A DNA stretch of 64,000 bases from Sneathiella sp. HT1-7 (GCF_020731145.1 NZ_JAJFZN010000003.1:744001-808000); one strand, 5' to 3'; shown: positions 53,071 to 62,370, counted from the first letter of the stretch. Translations and numbers: made by a program. Notes: generated by a model not told the origin, from the letters alone.

Positions 53071-54155
53071 CAAGCCTCTTTTCCCAATCCGCTGAGGGCC
53101 ATTTTCACGACGGACGTGCCGCGCTCCCAGATCATGTTTTTCCAGTCGTCCGCATCACAGTAAAACGCATCGCGGACCTGTTTCTTGATCGATTTACCAA
53201 GATCTGACTCAAGATCACCTTTGAGATACAGCCAGTTATCCGCCCTGAGCGCATTCAGCACCTCCAGCACGGGGATGGTGCCATATTCGATGGCAACACA
53301 AGTATGGCTGGCGTTCGGGGCACTTTCGCAGACCCCGGCATCGATCGTTCCCCGGACTATGGCGGAGCTGGATGTGCCCGCCTCAGGAGAGGTGACATCC
53401 TCGCCATACCAGGTGATGGCACGAGGCAGTCCTGCGGGGTTTCCCACGTAAATCAACTCTCCGTGGCCATAGGGGCCCAGGCCGGTATGGAAATCGAGTA
53501 ATGCAAGATGCTTGGCATTACCGGCATGTTTTTTCACCACCGCGCGGAGTGTCTTGTTCGTCCATGACGCTTCAAACCCGCCGAAAAAGAGGCCATCCGC
53601 ATGAATATGTTGTCCTCCCGTAACAGCGGCTTGATAGGTTGGGAGTCCCTTCTTGGCGATATAGTCTTGAATGTTGGCGTCAGCCTCGGCACGGGCCGGT
53701 CCGTCCCAGTCATCGGGGACGAGATAAGGGTGAACTTCTGCGTATTCCGCGTTTTCCGGGAGGCCGTCCTCAAATTTCAAAAAATTGCGGTTGAGATCAA
53801 TATTGTCCTCATTCACCCGACGGATATGGGAAAAGCCATAGGGGTTGATGGCATGAATGAGAAGGACGGCAGTATCATCTGGAAGATCTTTGAACATACC
53901 GGTATCCAGCATGCCGACCTGCACGCCAGAGCCACAAAAACCTTCCCCGCCATGAGTAGCGGAGGAGATGATCAGGACCTTGGATGCATCATCGGGACCG
54001 ATGCGGGCGACATCCATATATAGATCTTCACCTTCCGCGCCTTTTGCCCGGTCGTTCAAATTATTTTCGACCTGCAATCCGCGATCCATACAGCTTTGAA
54101 GAAATTTGGTGCGAGCCTCGGCATAGGTGGCGGAGAAAAAACCCGGTATATTCAT
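53070..54155 (-). CDS. M14-family zinc carboxypeptidase-like protein (DUF2817)
   Basis: A 361-residue cytoplasmic protein. The zinc ligands His and Glu are in SSATHGGEGFCGS, NEDNIDLNRNF matches the NxDxNRN substrate-binding motif, and LDFHTGLGPYGHGELIYVG supplies the third His. This is the DUF2817 branch of M14 peptidases. No signal peptide, so it would act on imported peptides. It is paired with the GNAT gene and lies tail to tail with the peptide importer. Confidence 0.88.
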   Translation of the reverse strand: MNIPGFFSATYAEARTKFLQSCMDRGLQVENNLNDRAKGAEGEDLYMDVARIGPDDASKVLIISSATHGGEGFCGSGVQVGMLDTGMFKDLPDDTAVLLIHAINPYGFSHIRRVNEDNIDLNRNFLKFEDGLPENAEYAEVHPYLVPDDWDGPARAEADANIQDYIAKKGLPTYQAAVTGGQHIHADGLFFGGFEASWTNKTLRAVVKKHAGNAKHLALLDFHTGLGPYGHGELIYVGNPAGLPRAITWYGEDVTSPEAGTSSSAIVRGTIDAGVCESAPNASHTCVAIEYGTIPVLEVLNALRADNWLYLKGDLESDLGKSIKKQVRDAFYCDADDWKNMIWERGTSVVKMALSGLGKEA

Positions 54156-54256
54156 GTCGACATACTTCCCTTTTTATCGTTTCAATTGTTATAACAGAGA
54201 TAATCACTGCTGCGCGACATTTTGAGCGGCGGAATGACCATAAAAAGGAAATAATT

Positions 54257-55264
54257 ATGTCGGATCAGCAGTATGTCATCTTTGGCTCGGAATATTCCCC
54301 TTTTTCCGTCAAGGTCCGCTCATATTTCCGCTACAAGAATATTCCACATGAATGGCGTCCACGCACGCTTGAGACACAGGCGGAGTTCCAGAAATACGCC
54401 AAGCTGCCGCTCATCCCGTTGATCCTCGGGCCCGATGAGACGGTATGGCAGGATTCCACCCCGATTATTGAAACTTTCGAAGAGAAATTCTCCGATCCTG
54501 CGTTGCAGCCGCCGTCTGCCGTGCTCAACTATCTTTCCTGCCTGATTGAGGATTACGGTGATGAATGGGTCAATAAACCGATGTTTCATTACCGATGGTG
54601 GCGTCCTGAGGATCAGGAGACCGTGAGCCGAGGCCTTGCACGCGCCGTCAATCCAAAGGGAGATCGGGAGGCACAGGACAAGCTTGCCGATTCCATTCGC
54701 ACCCGCATGGTGCCGCGGCTTCGTTTTGTGGGGTCAAGTGAGAAGACAAAGGACGTAATCGAGACATCTTTTGATCAGCTGCTATCGCTGCTGGGCAAAC
54801 ATTTAGAAACCCGAAAATATTTGTTCGGTGGCCGCCCCGCACTTGGTGATTTTGGTTTGTTTGCGCAAATTTACTGCTGCCTTCAACAGCCAACAACGGC
54901 AAAAATAATTAAAAATGGCTATCCTGAGATTACTGACTGGATTGCCCGGATGCTCGATCCAAAGGCGGAGCAGGGGTGGGAAGACTGGTCAACCCTCTCC
55001 CCGACATTGGAACCCCTGATCAGGAAGCAGATCGGCGATATCTATCTGCCCTGGAGTCTTGCGAATGAGAAGGCGGTGTTGAGCGGGGAAGAGGAGTTTT
55101 CCCTCACGTTGATGGATCAGGAATTCAGCCAGCAATCAGTCAAATATGCCGCGAAATCCATCCATGTGTTACGGTCGCGCCTTGCCGAAACAGCGGATCG
55201 GATGGAACTCGACAAGATTCTGGATCACTGCGGCTGTCTGCAACCCTTACTTTCACAGTCTTGA
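54257..55264 (+). CDS. Glutathione S-transferase family protein
   Basis: A 335-residue protein. The N-terminal thioredoxin-like domain is recognisable (YVIFGSEYSPFSVKVRSYFR, LPLIPLILGPDETVWQDSTP), followed by an all-helical C-terminal domain with GGRPALGDFGLFAQI, the GST N-capping box. It is about 100 residues longer than a standard GST. The usual catalytic Ser/Tyr may be in SEYSPFS. AAAAGGAA precedes the ATG; the frame is open for 270 bases further upstream but without protein-like sequence. The substrate is unknown. Confidence 0.85.
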   Translation: MSDQQYVIFGSEYSPFSVKVRSYFRYKNIPHEWRPRTLETQAEFQKYAKLPLIPLILGPDETVWQDSTPIIETFEEKFSDPALQPPSAVLNYLSCLIEDYGDEWVNKPMFHYRWWRPEDQETVSRGLARAVNPKGDREAQDKLADSIRTRMVPRLRFVGSSEKTKDVIETSFDQLLSLLGKHLETRKYLFGGRPALGDFGLFAQIYCCLQQPTTAKIIKNGYPEITDWIARMLDPKAEQGWEDWSTLSPTLEPLIRKQIGDIYLPWSLANEKAVLSGEEEFSLTLMDQEFSQQSVKYAAKSIHVLRSRLAETADRMELDKILDHCGCLQPLLSQS

Positions 55265-55562
55265 CATATATTTTCAGTTGATCATATTTCTGCCGAAATT
55301 TACCGGTATTGATTTAGGCCTTAACTGAATTGTTTTATAAGTGAAAATGATAGGGTAGTGGTCGTTGTCATTATCCGGATTTTTCTGCATATACTTATTA
55401 AAAATATAATTAAATTAATATCTTGCAATTCTTTTCTAATTTAATAGATTATGTTCATCATTGAAGCAAATAACTATTGACGGCGAACAAACTAGTATAC
55501 TATGAAATATAGGTATATTATGGTTTTGTTACACGACGAATGAGACGTTACGGGGTATTTTT
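55265..55562 (+). promoter_or_regulatory. AT-rich region with promoter candidate for the CGNR gene
   Basis: About 300 bases without a gene, very AT-rich at 55330-55460. TTGACG (55477-55482) and TATGAA (55501-55506) are 18 bases apart and resemble a sigma-70 promoter. A perfect 10-base palindrome TAGTATACTA (55493-55502) sits in it, a possible operator, perhaps for the CGNR protein itself. Confidence 0.4.
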
Positions 55563-56198
55563 GTGGCACGGATCGACGCGCTTGTAAAATCTGGGGTTGT
55601 GAATAAAGAGGGTTTTTATACTCTTGGTGGACGCCTCGCCATTGATTTTGCCAATAGTTACAAACGGATCGGTCGCGAGAAGGAAGGGATCAGCAGTTTT
55701 GAAGATTTGCTGATTTTCATGAAATCCCACCATTTGTTGCATGAAGACGAAGCTTCAGACCTTCATATGTTCCATTTTCAAAACCCTGGCCGTTGCCAAA
55801 AGGTCGTTGACGGCCTTGTCGAATTGCGCAACGGGTTCCGCAATGTTTTGACGGAAGTCGAGCAGGGTTGGCCGGTCAGTCTTGATTTTTTTGAAGAGAT
55901 AAACAAGCGGCTCGCAAGCTTCAAGAGCTATCACAAGCTCGAACCCACGGAAGAGGGGATGGCGCTGAAATCCGTCATTGATGAAAATGGGCCGGAGAAA
56001 CTGATGTTTCCGATTGTTCGGGACATCGCCGATTATCTTGCGTCGGACCATGTGGAAAAAACACGCGGTTGTGCCAGCGATGATTGCGATCTTTATTTCG
56101 TCAATCAGTCTCGCAATGGTCGCCGTCGCTGGTGCTCCATGTCGACCTGTGGTAATCGCGCCAAGGTTAACGCCTATCTGAAGCGCCAGGAAGCGTAA
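55563..56198 (+). CDS. ABATE / CGNR zinc-finger protein, probable regulator
   Basis: A 211-residue protein. The N-terminal part (GFYTLGGRLAIDFANSYKRI) is the ABATE domain, thought to sense a ligand; the C-terminal CGNR zinc finger has RGCASDDCDLYFVNQSRNGR and RWCSMSTCGNRAKV, with four cysteines for zinc and a basic DNA-binding surface. It is a presumed transcription factor. The start is GTG at 55563 with CGGGG upstream. It is convergent with matB; its targets are not evident. Confidence 0.88.
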   Translation: MARIDALVKSGVVNKEGFYTLGGRLAIDFANSYKRIGREKEGISSFEDLLIFMKSHHLLHEDEASDLHMFHFQNPGRCQKVVDGLVELRNGFRNVLTEVEQGWPVSLDFFEEINKRLASFKSYHKLEPTEEGMALKSVIDENGPEKLMFPIVRDIADYLASDHVEKTRGCASDDCDLYFVNQSRNGRRRWCSMSTCGNRAKVNAYLKRQEA

Positions 56199-56207
56199 TT
56201 TCCGTCT

Positions 56208-57722
56208 TTAGACAGCCGTCTTTGCCCGATCCCGAAGCTGATTTTTCTGCACCTTACCCATGGTGTTACGAGGCAGGTCATCGACGATATAAACTTCTTT
56301 AGGCACTTTGAAATTGGCGAGTTTTTCCTTCACATAGGCAATCACATCCTGATCTGAGAGGGACGCGACGCTGCCATCAGGAACGATAAAGGCGACAACT
56401 GCCTCCCCGAAATCCGGATGCGGGCGACCGACAACGGCGCTTTCATCCACACCGGGCATTTCGTCAATAAAGCTCTCTATTTCCTTCGGATAGACGTTGT
56501 ATCCGCCGGAAATGATCAGGTCCTTCGACCGGCCGACAATGCGGTAATATCCATCTTCGCCTTTTCGTGTCATATCGCCGGTGATAAAGAAACCATCGGC
56601 GCGGAACTCTGCGGCGGTTTTTTCCGGCATCTGCCAATATCCCTTGAAGACATTCGGTCCGCGAATTTCAAGAATGCCGATGTCGCCTTCCTTCACAACA
56701 TTGCCGGCGTCATCGACAATGCGCACCTCGTTATCGAGTGGGAAGCCGACAGTGCCGGCCTTTCGTTCCCCGTCATACGGGTTGGAGGTGATCATGCCCG
56801 CTTCCGTCATGCCGTAACGTTCCAAAATGACATGGCCCGTCCGCTCTTTGAACGCATTGAACGTCTCCGCAAGGAGCGGCGCAGAGCCAGCGGTGAAAAG
56901 GCGCATATTGCGGCATACTTCTTTGGTAAATCCCGCCTCGGTCAGCAGGCGGACATAGAAGGTCGGCACACCCATAAAGACGGTGGCCTTCGGCAGGTTG
57001 TCGATCACAATGGCGGGATCGAATTTTTTAAGGAAAATGACCTTTGCCGCGCTTAAAAAGGCGCAATGCAGGGCGACGAACAGTCCATGCACATGAAAAA
57101 TCGGCAACGCATGAAGCAAGACGTCGTCCGTCTGGAACTGCCAGTATGAATTCAGTGTTTTAGCGTTGGACGCCAGATTATCATGTGTCAGCATCGCGCC
57201 TTTTGAGCGGCCCGTCGTGCCAGATGTATAAAGGATGGCGGCAAGATCGTCTCCGGCGCGCTCAACGGTAGAGAAATCCACAGAAAGTTCGGCAGCACGT
57301 TCGGTCAGGCTACCCGTGCCCATTGTATCGAGGGTAAGTACCTCCTGCACGCTGCAATTATTCGCTATTGTTCTTATTTCCTCAAATGAGGCTGGATCGC
57401 AGACAACCACGGTCGGCGTGGCATCACCGAGAAAATATTCAATTTCCGCAGTTTTATAGGCTGTGTTGAGCGGTAAATACACCAATCCCGCCCGTAGGCA
57501 TGCGAGATAAAGAATAATGGCCTCTACCGACTTTCCAGTTTGAACGGCGACACGATCCCCCGGCACAACACCAAGGGAGACAAGCAGGTTCGCCATTTGC
57601 GCGGATTTATTTATCAAGTCACCAAAGGTATAGCTGGGTACATCTGGTCCTTCAAAAGCGATTTCATTTAAGTTCGCCGGAAACCGGCTGTCAAACAGGC
57701 TGTAGAGGTTTTTATCAGTCAT
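56208..57722 (-). CDS. matB: Malonyl-CoA synthetase
   Basis: A 504-residue ANL-family ligase that makes malonyl-CoA from malonate, CoA and ATP. The ATP loop is ILYTSGTTGRSKGAML; LPIFHVHGLFVALHC, GVPTFYVRLL, LERYGMTEAGMITSNPYDG and GGYNVYPKEIE follow, closely resembling rhizobial MatB. ILYLACLRAGLVYLPLNTAY is likewise typical. The ATG at 57722 is preferred over a GTG at 57728. It follows matR by 18 bases on the same strand, and matA lies divergently, which settles the assignment. Confidence 0.93.
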   Translation of the reverse strand: MTDKNLYSLFDSRFPANLNEIAFEGPDVPSYTFGDLINKSAQMANLLVSLGVVPGDRVAVQTGKSVEAIILYLACLRAGLVYLPLNTAYKTAEIEYFLGDATPTVVVCDPASFEEIRTIANNCSVQEVLTLDTMGTGSLTERAAELSVDFSTVERAGDDLAAILYTSGTTGRSKGAMLTHDNLASNAKTLNSYWQFQTDDVLLHALPIFHVHGLFVALHCAFLSAAKVIFLKKFDPAIVIDNLPKATVFMGVPTFYVRLLTEAGFTKEVCRNMRLFTAGSAPLLAETFNAFKERTGHVILERYGMTEAGMITSNPYDGERKAGTVGFPLDNEVRIVDDAGNVVKEGDIGILEIRGPNVFKGYWQMPEKTAAEFRADGFFITGDMTRKGEDGYYRIVGRSKDLIISGGYNVYPKEIESFIDEMPGVDESAVVGRPHPDFGEAVVAFIVPDGSVASLSDQDVIAYVKEKLANFKVPKEVYIVDDLPRNTMGKVQKNQLRDRAKTAV

Positions 57723-57740
57723 TGTCACTCGTTCTTTGGA

Positions 57741-58409
57741 TCAGGCAGACGCCCTAAGGTAATGGGAGGGAAGGGTGGAAAGAAAATCAGTGAACCGCTC
57801 ACCCTGAATGGCGACGTGATCGCGGGTCAATTTCTCGGCGAGGGCAGCATCGCCCTTGATCACCGCCTCGACAAGCGCGCCATGCTCATTGGAGGAGGCG
57901 AGAATGCGACCGGGAATGCGGACTTGAAGCCGACGGTGAGCAGATAAGCGGTGACGGAGTTCCCGGACCTGTTTTTCAAGGAAGTTATTATGGCTGGCCT
58001 TGTAAAGAAGGTCATGAAGACGCAGGTTGTGGACATAGTATTCATCAAAATCTTCTGTGCCCGACAAGGCATGACATGATTCATGGGCATCAAGAAGGGC
58101 CGTCTTCTCGGCAGGACTAATTCGCCGCGCAGCGAGACGGGCGCAAAGTGCCTCCAGATCGGCCATTACCTCGAACATATTCATCAGGTCCTGCACGGAA
58201 ATGGCCGCGACGATTGCCCCGCGGCGCGGACGTATCTCGACAAGGCCAGAGGCTGAAAGACGGTTCAGCGCCTCCCGTATCGGGGTGCGGGAAACGTTAA
58301 ATTTCTCCGCCAGGATGGTTTCATCCAGCCGCGTTCCGGGCTTTAAACTGCCTGTCACGATTTCCTGTTCGAGCACAGGGAGAATTTCGTTTGCCCGTGA
58401 AGTTGCCAT
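57741..58409 (-). CDS. matR: GntR-family regulator of malonate genes
   Basis: A 222-residue GntR (FadR-subfamily) regulator: winged helix in the first 70 residues (GTRLDETILAEKFNVSRTPIREALNRLSASG, partial) and an all-helical FCD ligand domain with the metal-site histidines (HNLRLHDLLY, HRLSAHRR). It is cotranscribed with matB and divergent from the rest of the mat locus; in Rhizobium MatR of this family represses mat genes until malonate is present. An 18-base perfect palindrome lies 63 bases upstream of its start. Confidence 0.88.
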   Translation of the reverse strand: MATSRANEILPVLEQEIVTGSLKPGTRLDETILAEKFNVSRTPIREALNRLSASGLVEIRPRRGAIVAAISVQDLMNMFEVMADLEALCARLAARRISPAEKTALLDAHESCHALSGTEDFDEYYVHNLRLHDLLYKASHNNFLEKQVRELRHRLSAHRRLQVRIPGRILASSNEHGALVEAVIKGDAALAEKLTRDHVAIQGERFTDFLSTLPSHYLRASA

Positions 58410-58471
58410 GTCGACTGTCCATATTATTGATAGGCCGGGAATGTAACGCGGTACAGTATGTCAGAGAATCA

Positions 58472-58489
58472 TTTCTTGTATACAAGAAA
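58472..58489. promoter_or_regulatory. 18-bp perfect palindrome, probable MatR operator
   Basis: TTTCTTGTATACAAGAAA reads the same on both strands. The core TTGTATACAA is the type of site bound by FadR-subfamily GntR regulators. It lies between matR and the remains of the divergent TRAP permease gene. Confidence 0.75.
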
Positions 58490-58598
58490 ACATATTTCAC
58501 ATACAAAAATTTTAAGCGGAAGGAAGATAGCTACAATTTCTCCCGGAGAAGAGCATAAAAATAAGGGGGAAGAACCCTTTTAAGATGCGAGAAGAATT

Positions 58599-58989
58599 AT
58601 GAAATTCATGTCTGAAAGTATGAGGAATATGTCTCCCGTCGGATTGATTGCGGCGGATGGTGCCTTAGGCGCTTTTATTCTGCCGTCGTCGAATTTTTTT
58701 GCCGCCTGTTGCCGACATTGTCATGACTGCGCCCTTTTTGATCCCTATTATTATCAATATTGGGTTTGATCCCTGTTGGCTTGCGGTTGTCCTGATCCTA
58801 AATATGGAAATAGGATTGATCACACCACCGGTGGGATTAAACCTGTATGTTATAATTGGAATTGCACCGGGCACTTCCCTGTCGACTATTTAGGGGGCTT
58901 TGCGGTTTATGTTTTGCCTGATCGCCGGTACAATTCTTGCTGTGTTTCAACCCGGAAGTTGCCGCATGGCTTCCGGAAAAAATAATGGG
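58599..58989 (+). pseudogene. Degraded TRAP transporter large permease (dctM/matM) remnant
   Basis: Two pieces of a DctM permease survive. The first, from 58599, includes GLIAADGALGAFILPSS, matching the AAGGTLGxLIPPS segment from the middle of DctM. The second, in another frame from about 58702, reads PPVADIVMTAPFLIP through NMEIGLITPPVGLNLYVI, the conserved C-terminal part; about 200 residues between them are missing. It is then cut by a TAG where DctM usually has TGG (near 58890), and a later +1 frameshift separates AVF from NPEVAAWLPEKIMG at the natural end, 58989. In Sinorhizobium a TRAP system with mat genes imports malonate, so this was probably matM. Confidence 0.85.
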
Positions 58990-59002
58990 ATAGACTACTA
59001 AT

Positions 59003-60325
59003 ATGGCGCCGACTTTTGTCACTCAATTTTTTAATTCCATCGCCGATACCGGCCGTGAACTCCTTGATCTGCGTGGAGACAAGAAGCGCGGGCAGGGGAT
59101 AAAGGGATTGAGTCATGATCTCCTGACCCAGAAGGGGGAGGCATCGGGCATGGCTCTTGCGCGCGATGCGGTTGAGGCCTGGATTAAGCTCTCCGATGAG
59201 GAAAAACTCGATTTTCTTAAATTCCTGAACGAGGAAATGGCGCCGGATCAGAAAAAGATTGAGGCGGCGGTTGCGGCCTATCATAAGGAAAGCAATGTAG
59301 AGAATTATAAAACACTGAGTTTGGCGATTGAGGCGCCGCGGCAGGAACTGATGAGGCGACTCAATTTTGCGCCGGGCGGCACGGCGGCAATTGTCGCCAT
59401 GCGCAAGTTTCTGGTTGGGCATTTGCGGAAACATCCAGAACTGAAAGCCGTGGACAGCGATCTGCAGCATCTTCTCAGTTCATGGTTCAATCGTGGTTTT
59501 TTGACGCTGGAGCGCATCGACTGGCGTACACCCGCCGTTGTGCTGGAAAAACTGATTGAATATGAGGCCGTACACGAAATTGACGGCTGGGAAGATTTGC
59601 GCCGTCGCCTTGACAAGGATCGGCGATGCTTCGCCTTTTTCCATCCGGCTCTGCCCGATGAGCCGTTGATCTTTGTGGAAGTCGCGCTTGTGAAAGGTCT
59701 CGCCTCTGCAATCCCGCCGCTTCTGTCGCGGGATACGGAGCGGGGCGACCCAACGAAGGCGGATACGGCCATTTTTTATTCCATCAGCAACTGTCAGGAT
59801 GGATTAAAGGGCATTAGCTTTGGTAATTTCCTGATCAAGCAAGTAGTGGCGGAACTTTCGGCAGAGCTTCCCAATTTAAAGCATTTTGCAACGCTGTCGC
59901 CGATTCCCGGCTTTATGCGATGGCTGGCAGCCCTAAAGGGCGCTGCCGCCGGTATGCATTTCAAGGATATCAATGTTGTCCGCAAAATGATTGCCGAGCC
60001 GGATTGGCAGAATAACCCCGAAACCGTGGAAGCGGTGCGTGAGCCGCTCGAAAAACTCTGCGCCCATTACCTGATTAACGAGAAAAAAGGCACTCGTCCG
60101 CTTGATCCGGTGACGCGGTTTCACTTAGGCAATGGCGCACGGCTTGAGCAGCTCAACTGGATGGGCGACAGCTCTCCCAACGGGCTTGCGCAATCTGCGG
60201 GACTGCTGGTGAACTATTATTATAGCCTCAAGGATATAGAGAAAAACCATGAGGCTTACGCCAATGAGCGTAAAGTCGTGGCCTCCTCCGCCTTGCAATC
60301 CCTCGCCAAAAACGGCAAGAAATAA
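59003..60325 (+). CDS. matA: Malonyl-CoA decarboxylase
   Basis: A 440-residue enzyme that converts malonyl-CoA to acetyl-CoA and CO2. The N-terminal helical bundle is followed by the GNAT-like catalytic domain with FFHPALPDEPLIFVEVALVKG, FYSISNCQDGLKGISFGNFLIKQ, LATLSPIPGF-type (FATLSPIPGFMRWL) and HFHLGNGARLEQLNWMGD (RFHLGNGARLEQLNW); the catalytic Ser and His are in SPIPGF and the RFHL region. With MatB it completes malonate catabolism. It starts 13 bases after the dctM remnant, as expected if it was once downstream in that operon. Confidence 0.93.
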   Translation: MAPTFVTQFFNSIADTGRELLDLRGDKKRGQGIKGLSHDLLTQKGEASGMALARDAVEAWIKLSDEEKLDFLKFLNEEMAPDQKKIEAAVAAYHKESNVENYKTLSLAIEAPRQELMRRLNFAPGGTAAIVAMRKFLVGHLRKHPELKAVDSDLQHLLSSWFNRGFLTLERIDWRTPAVVLEKLIEYEAVHEIDGWEDLRRRLDKDRRCFAFFHPALPDEPLIFVEVALVKGLASAIPPLLSRDTERGDPTKADTAIFYSISNCQDGLKGISFGNFLIKQVVAELSAELPNLKHFATLSPIPGFMRWLAALKGAAAGMHFKDINVVRKMIAEPDWQNNPETVEAVREPLEKLCAHYLINEKKGTRPLDPVTRFHLGNGARLEQLNWMGDSSPNGLAQSAGLLVNYYYSLKDIEKNHEAYANERKVVASSALQSLAKNGKK

Positions 60326-60349
60326 GGACCGCCCAAGCCAATTGTATTT

Positions 60350-60393
60350 CGCCCCCGTGTTCGCGTCATTTTTTTGTCGACGGCGTGGGGGCG
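60350..60393 (+). terminator. Hairpin after matA, weak terminator candidate
   Basis: CGCCCCC (60350-60356) pairs with GGGGGCG (60387-60393), with partial inner pairing (CGCGTCA with GACGGCG). No T-run follows; instead TATAAT at 60399-60404 may be the -10 of the next operon, with TTGTCG 19 bases before it. Confidence 0.4.
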
Positions 60394-60479
60394 ATGCTTA
60401 TAATCGGGCGCAAGAACGAAGGGATTAATCCCGCGGATCGACAACAACAACTAAAAATAAACAACAAAAAGGAAAAGAA

Positions 60480-61400
60480 ATGTCGGATCAAAATATGCTT
60501 GCAGGTAAAGTAGTCGTTGTAACGGGCGCCGGCCGGGGTGTCGGCCGGGGCATCGCCATCATGTGCGCGTCTCAGGGTGCAAAAGTCGTGGTCAATGACT
60601 TGGGCGGCACCGAGCAGGGCGACGGAGCGGACCAGATTCCAGCCATGGAAGTGGTGAAAACTATCACCGATGCCGGCGGAGAAGCCATCGCCAACTTCGG
60701 TAATGTCGCGAGCTCGGATGACGCCGGCCAGATGATTGAGGATGCCCGCAAGGAATTCGGCGGAATCGATTGTGTCGTCAATAACGCCGGTATCCTGCGC
60801 GACGTGATCTTCCATAAGATGAGCGAAGCGGAATGGGATGCGGTTATTGCCGTTCATCTGAAAGGTAGCTTTAACGTTGCCCGTGCTGCGGCCCCATATT
60901 TCCGGGAACAGCAGAGCGGGTCGATGGTGCACATGACCTCGACGTCCGGCCTGATCGGTAACTTTGGGCAGGCAAACTATGCCGCCGCAAAACTCGGTAT
61001 TGTGGGTCTGTCGCGGTCTATCGCGCTTGATATGTCTCGATTTAATGTCCGGTCTAACTGCATCTCTCCTTTTGCGTGGTCCCGCCTGATTGGTACCATT
61101 CCACAAGGCACGGACGCGGAGCGTGAACGTGTTGCCAAGATCCAGCAGATGACACCAGAGAAAATTGCCCCGCTTGCCGTTTATCTTCTCTCCGATCAGG
61201 CTTCTGATGTTACCGGCCAGATTTTTGTCGTCCGCAATAACGAGATTTGCCTGATGAGCCAGCCGCGCCCAATCCGCAATCTGCAGACCTCCGATGGATG
61301 GACACCTGAGACAGTGGCGGCTCGCTTTGGTCCCGCCGTCAAGTCTTCCCTTGTGCCGCTGGAACGCTCCGGTGACGTTTTCTCTTGGGATCCGGTCTAA
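60480..61400 (+). CDS. SDR-family 3-hydroxyacyl-CoA dehydrogenase (MFE-2-like)
   Basis: A 306-residue short-chain dehydrogenase. NAD motif VVTGAGRGVGRGIA, the NNAGIL segment and catalytic YxxxK in NYAAAKLG with Ser upstream (STSG). NDLGGTEQGDGAD resembles the dehydrogenase domain of peroxisomal multifunctional enzyme type 2. The gene for a MaoC-type hydratase, the other half of that enzyme, follows 11 bases later, which supports a separate-chain MFE-2 acting on 3R-hydroxyacyl-CoA. AAGGAAAAG precedes the ATG. Confidence 0.9.
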   Translation: MSDQNMLAGKVVVVTGAGRGVGRGIAIMCASQGAKVVVNDLGGTEQGDGADQIPAMEVVKTITDAGGEAIANFGNVASSDDAGQMIEDARKEFGGIDCVVNNAGILRDVIFHKMSEAEWDAVIAVHLKGSFNVARAAAPYFREQQSGSMVHMTSTSGLIGNFGQANYAAAKLGIVGLSRSIALDMSRFNVRSNCISPFAWSRLIGTIPQGTDAERERVAKIQQMTPEKIAPLAVYLLSDQASDVTGQIFVVRNNEICLMSQPRPIRNLQTSDGWTPETVAARFGPAVKSSLVPLERSGDVFSWDPV

Positions 61401-61411
61401 GGAGCAACGGC

Positions 61412-62269
61412 ATGACAATCGATTATGACAAGCTCATAAACTGGAAGTTCGAGGATATCGAGCAGACTTACACGTCAAAGGACACCATCCTATACGCGCT
61501 CGGTGTCGGACTTTCCATGGACCCACTCGATATGGACCAGCTCCGCTTCACCTATGAAGAGGATCTGCTGGCCCTGCCGACGATGGCCGTGGTACTCGCT
61601 TATCCCGGTTTCTTCCTGAAAGATCCTGAATTCGGTGTTGACTGGGTGAAGGTGCTGCATGGGGAGCAGGGGATCGAGATTCATAAACCTCTGCCCGCCG
61701 AAGGCACGGTCGTTGGCACAACGAAAATCACGGAGATCATTGATAAGGGGGAGGGCAAGGGCGCGCTCATGTACTCCACCCGCGAAGTGCGAGAGAAGGC
61801 GAGCGGTGATCTGCTCGCGACACTCACGTCCACGACTTTCTGTCGGGGTGATGGCGGCTTTGGCGGCCCGAAAGTGGAGGCGCCGAAACCGCATGAACTG
61901 CCCGACCGGGCGCCGGACAGCGTGGTCGAGCTTCCAACCCTTGATCAGGCAGCGCTTATCTATCGCCTGAGCGGGGACTTCAACCCGCTCCATGCCGATC
62001 CGCGCGTCGCGACAAATGCCGGTTTCAAGGCGCCGATCCTGCATGGTCTCGGTACCCTGGGCGTGGCGGGTCATGCGCTCGTTAAACAAGCCTGCGGCTA
62101 TGATCCGGCGAAGCTGAAATCTCTTCGCTTGCGGTTCTCTTCTCCCGTCTACCCGGGGGAGACAATCGTCACCGAGATGTGGCATGACGGGGACGTCACG
62201 TCTTTCCGCTGCCGGGTTAAAGAGCGGGATATTGTTGTCCTGAACAATGGCTACGCAAAGATTGGCTGA
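61412..62269 (+). CDS. MaoC-family (R)-specific enoyl-CoA hydratase (MFE-2 hydratase 2-like)
   Basis: A 285-residue double hotdog protein. The hydratase 2 active-site motif is in RLSGDFNPLHADPRVATNAGF with Asp and His, followed by APILHGLGTLGVAG. The N-terminal half is the non-catalytic hotdog. It hydrates trans-2-enoyl-CoA to the R isomer, the substrate of the SDR encoded upstream. The ATG at 61412 follows AAGGAG by six bases. It is the second gene of the degradative operon. Confidence 0.92.
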   Translation: MTIDYDKLINWKFEDIEQTYTSKDTILYALGVGLSMDPLDMDQLRFTYEEDLLALPTMAVVLAYPGFFLKDPEFGVDWVKVLHGEQGIEIHKPLPAEGTVVGTTKITEIIDKGEGKGALMYSTREVREKASGDLLATLTSTTFCRGDGGFGGPKVEAPKPHELPDRAPDSVVELPTLDQAALIYRLSGDFNPLHADPRVATNAGFKAPILHGLGTLGVAGHALVKQACGYDPAKLKSLRLRFSSPVYPGETIVTEMWHDGDVTSFRCRVKERDIVVLNNGYAKIG

Positions 62270-62370
62270 GCGCTGATCAATGTATGACTGAACGGCAGGA
62301 TTGGTTTGTAAATTCTGCCGTTCCTTATTCTATCAGGCACACAATCATTCTTATAGCTGAGGAATTAAAC

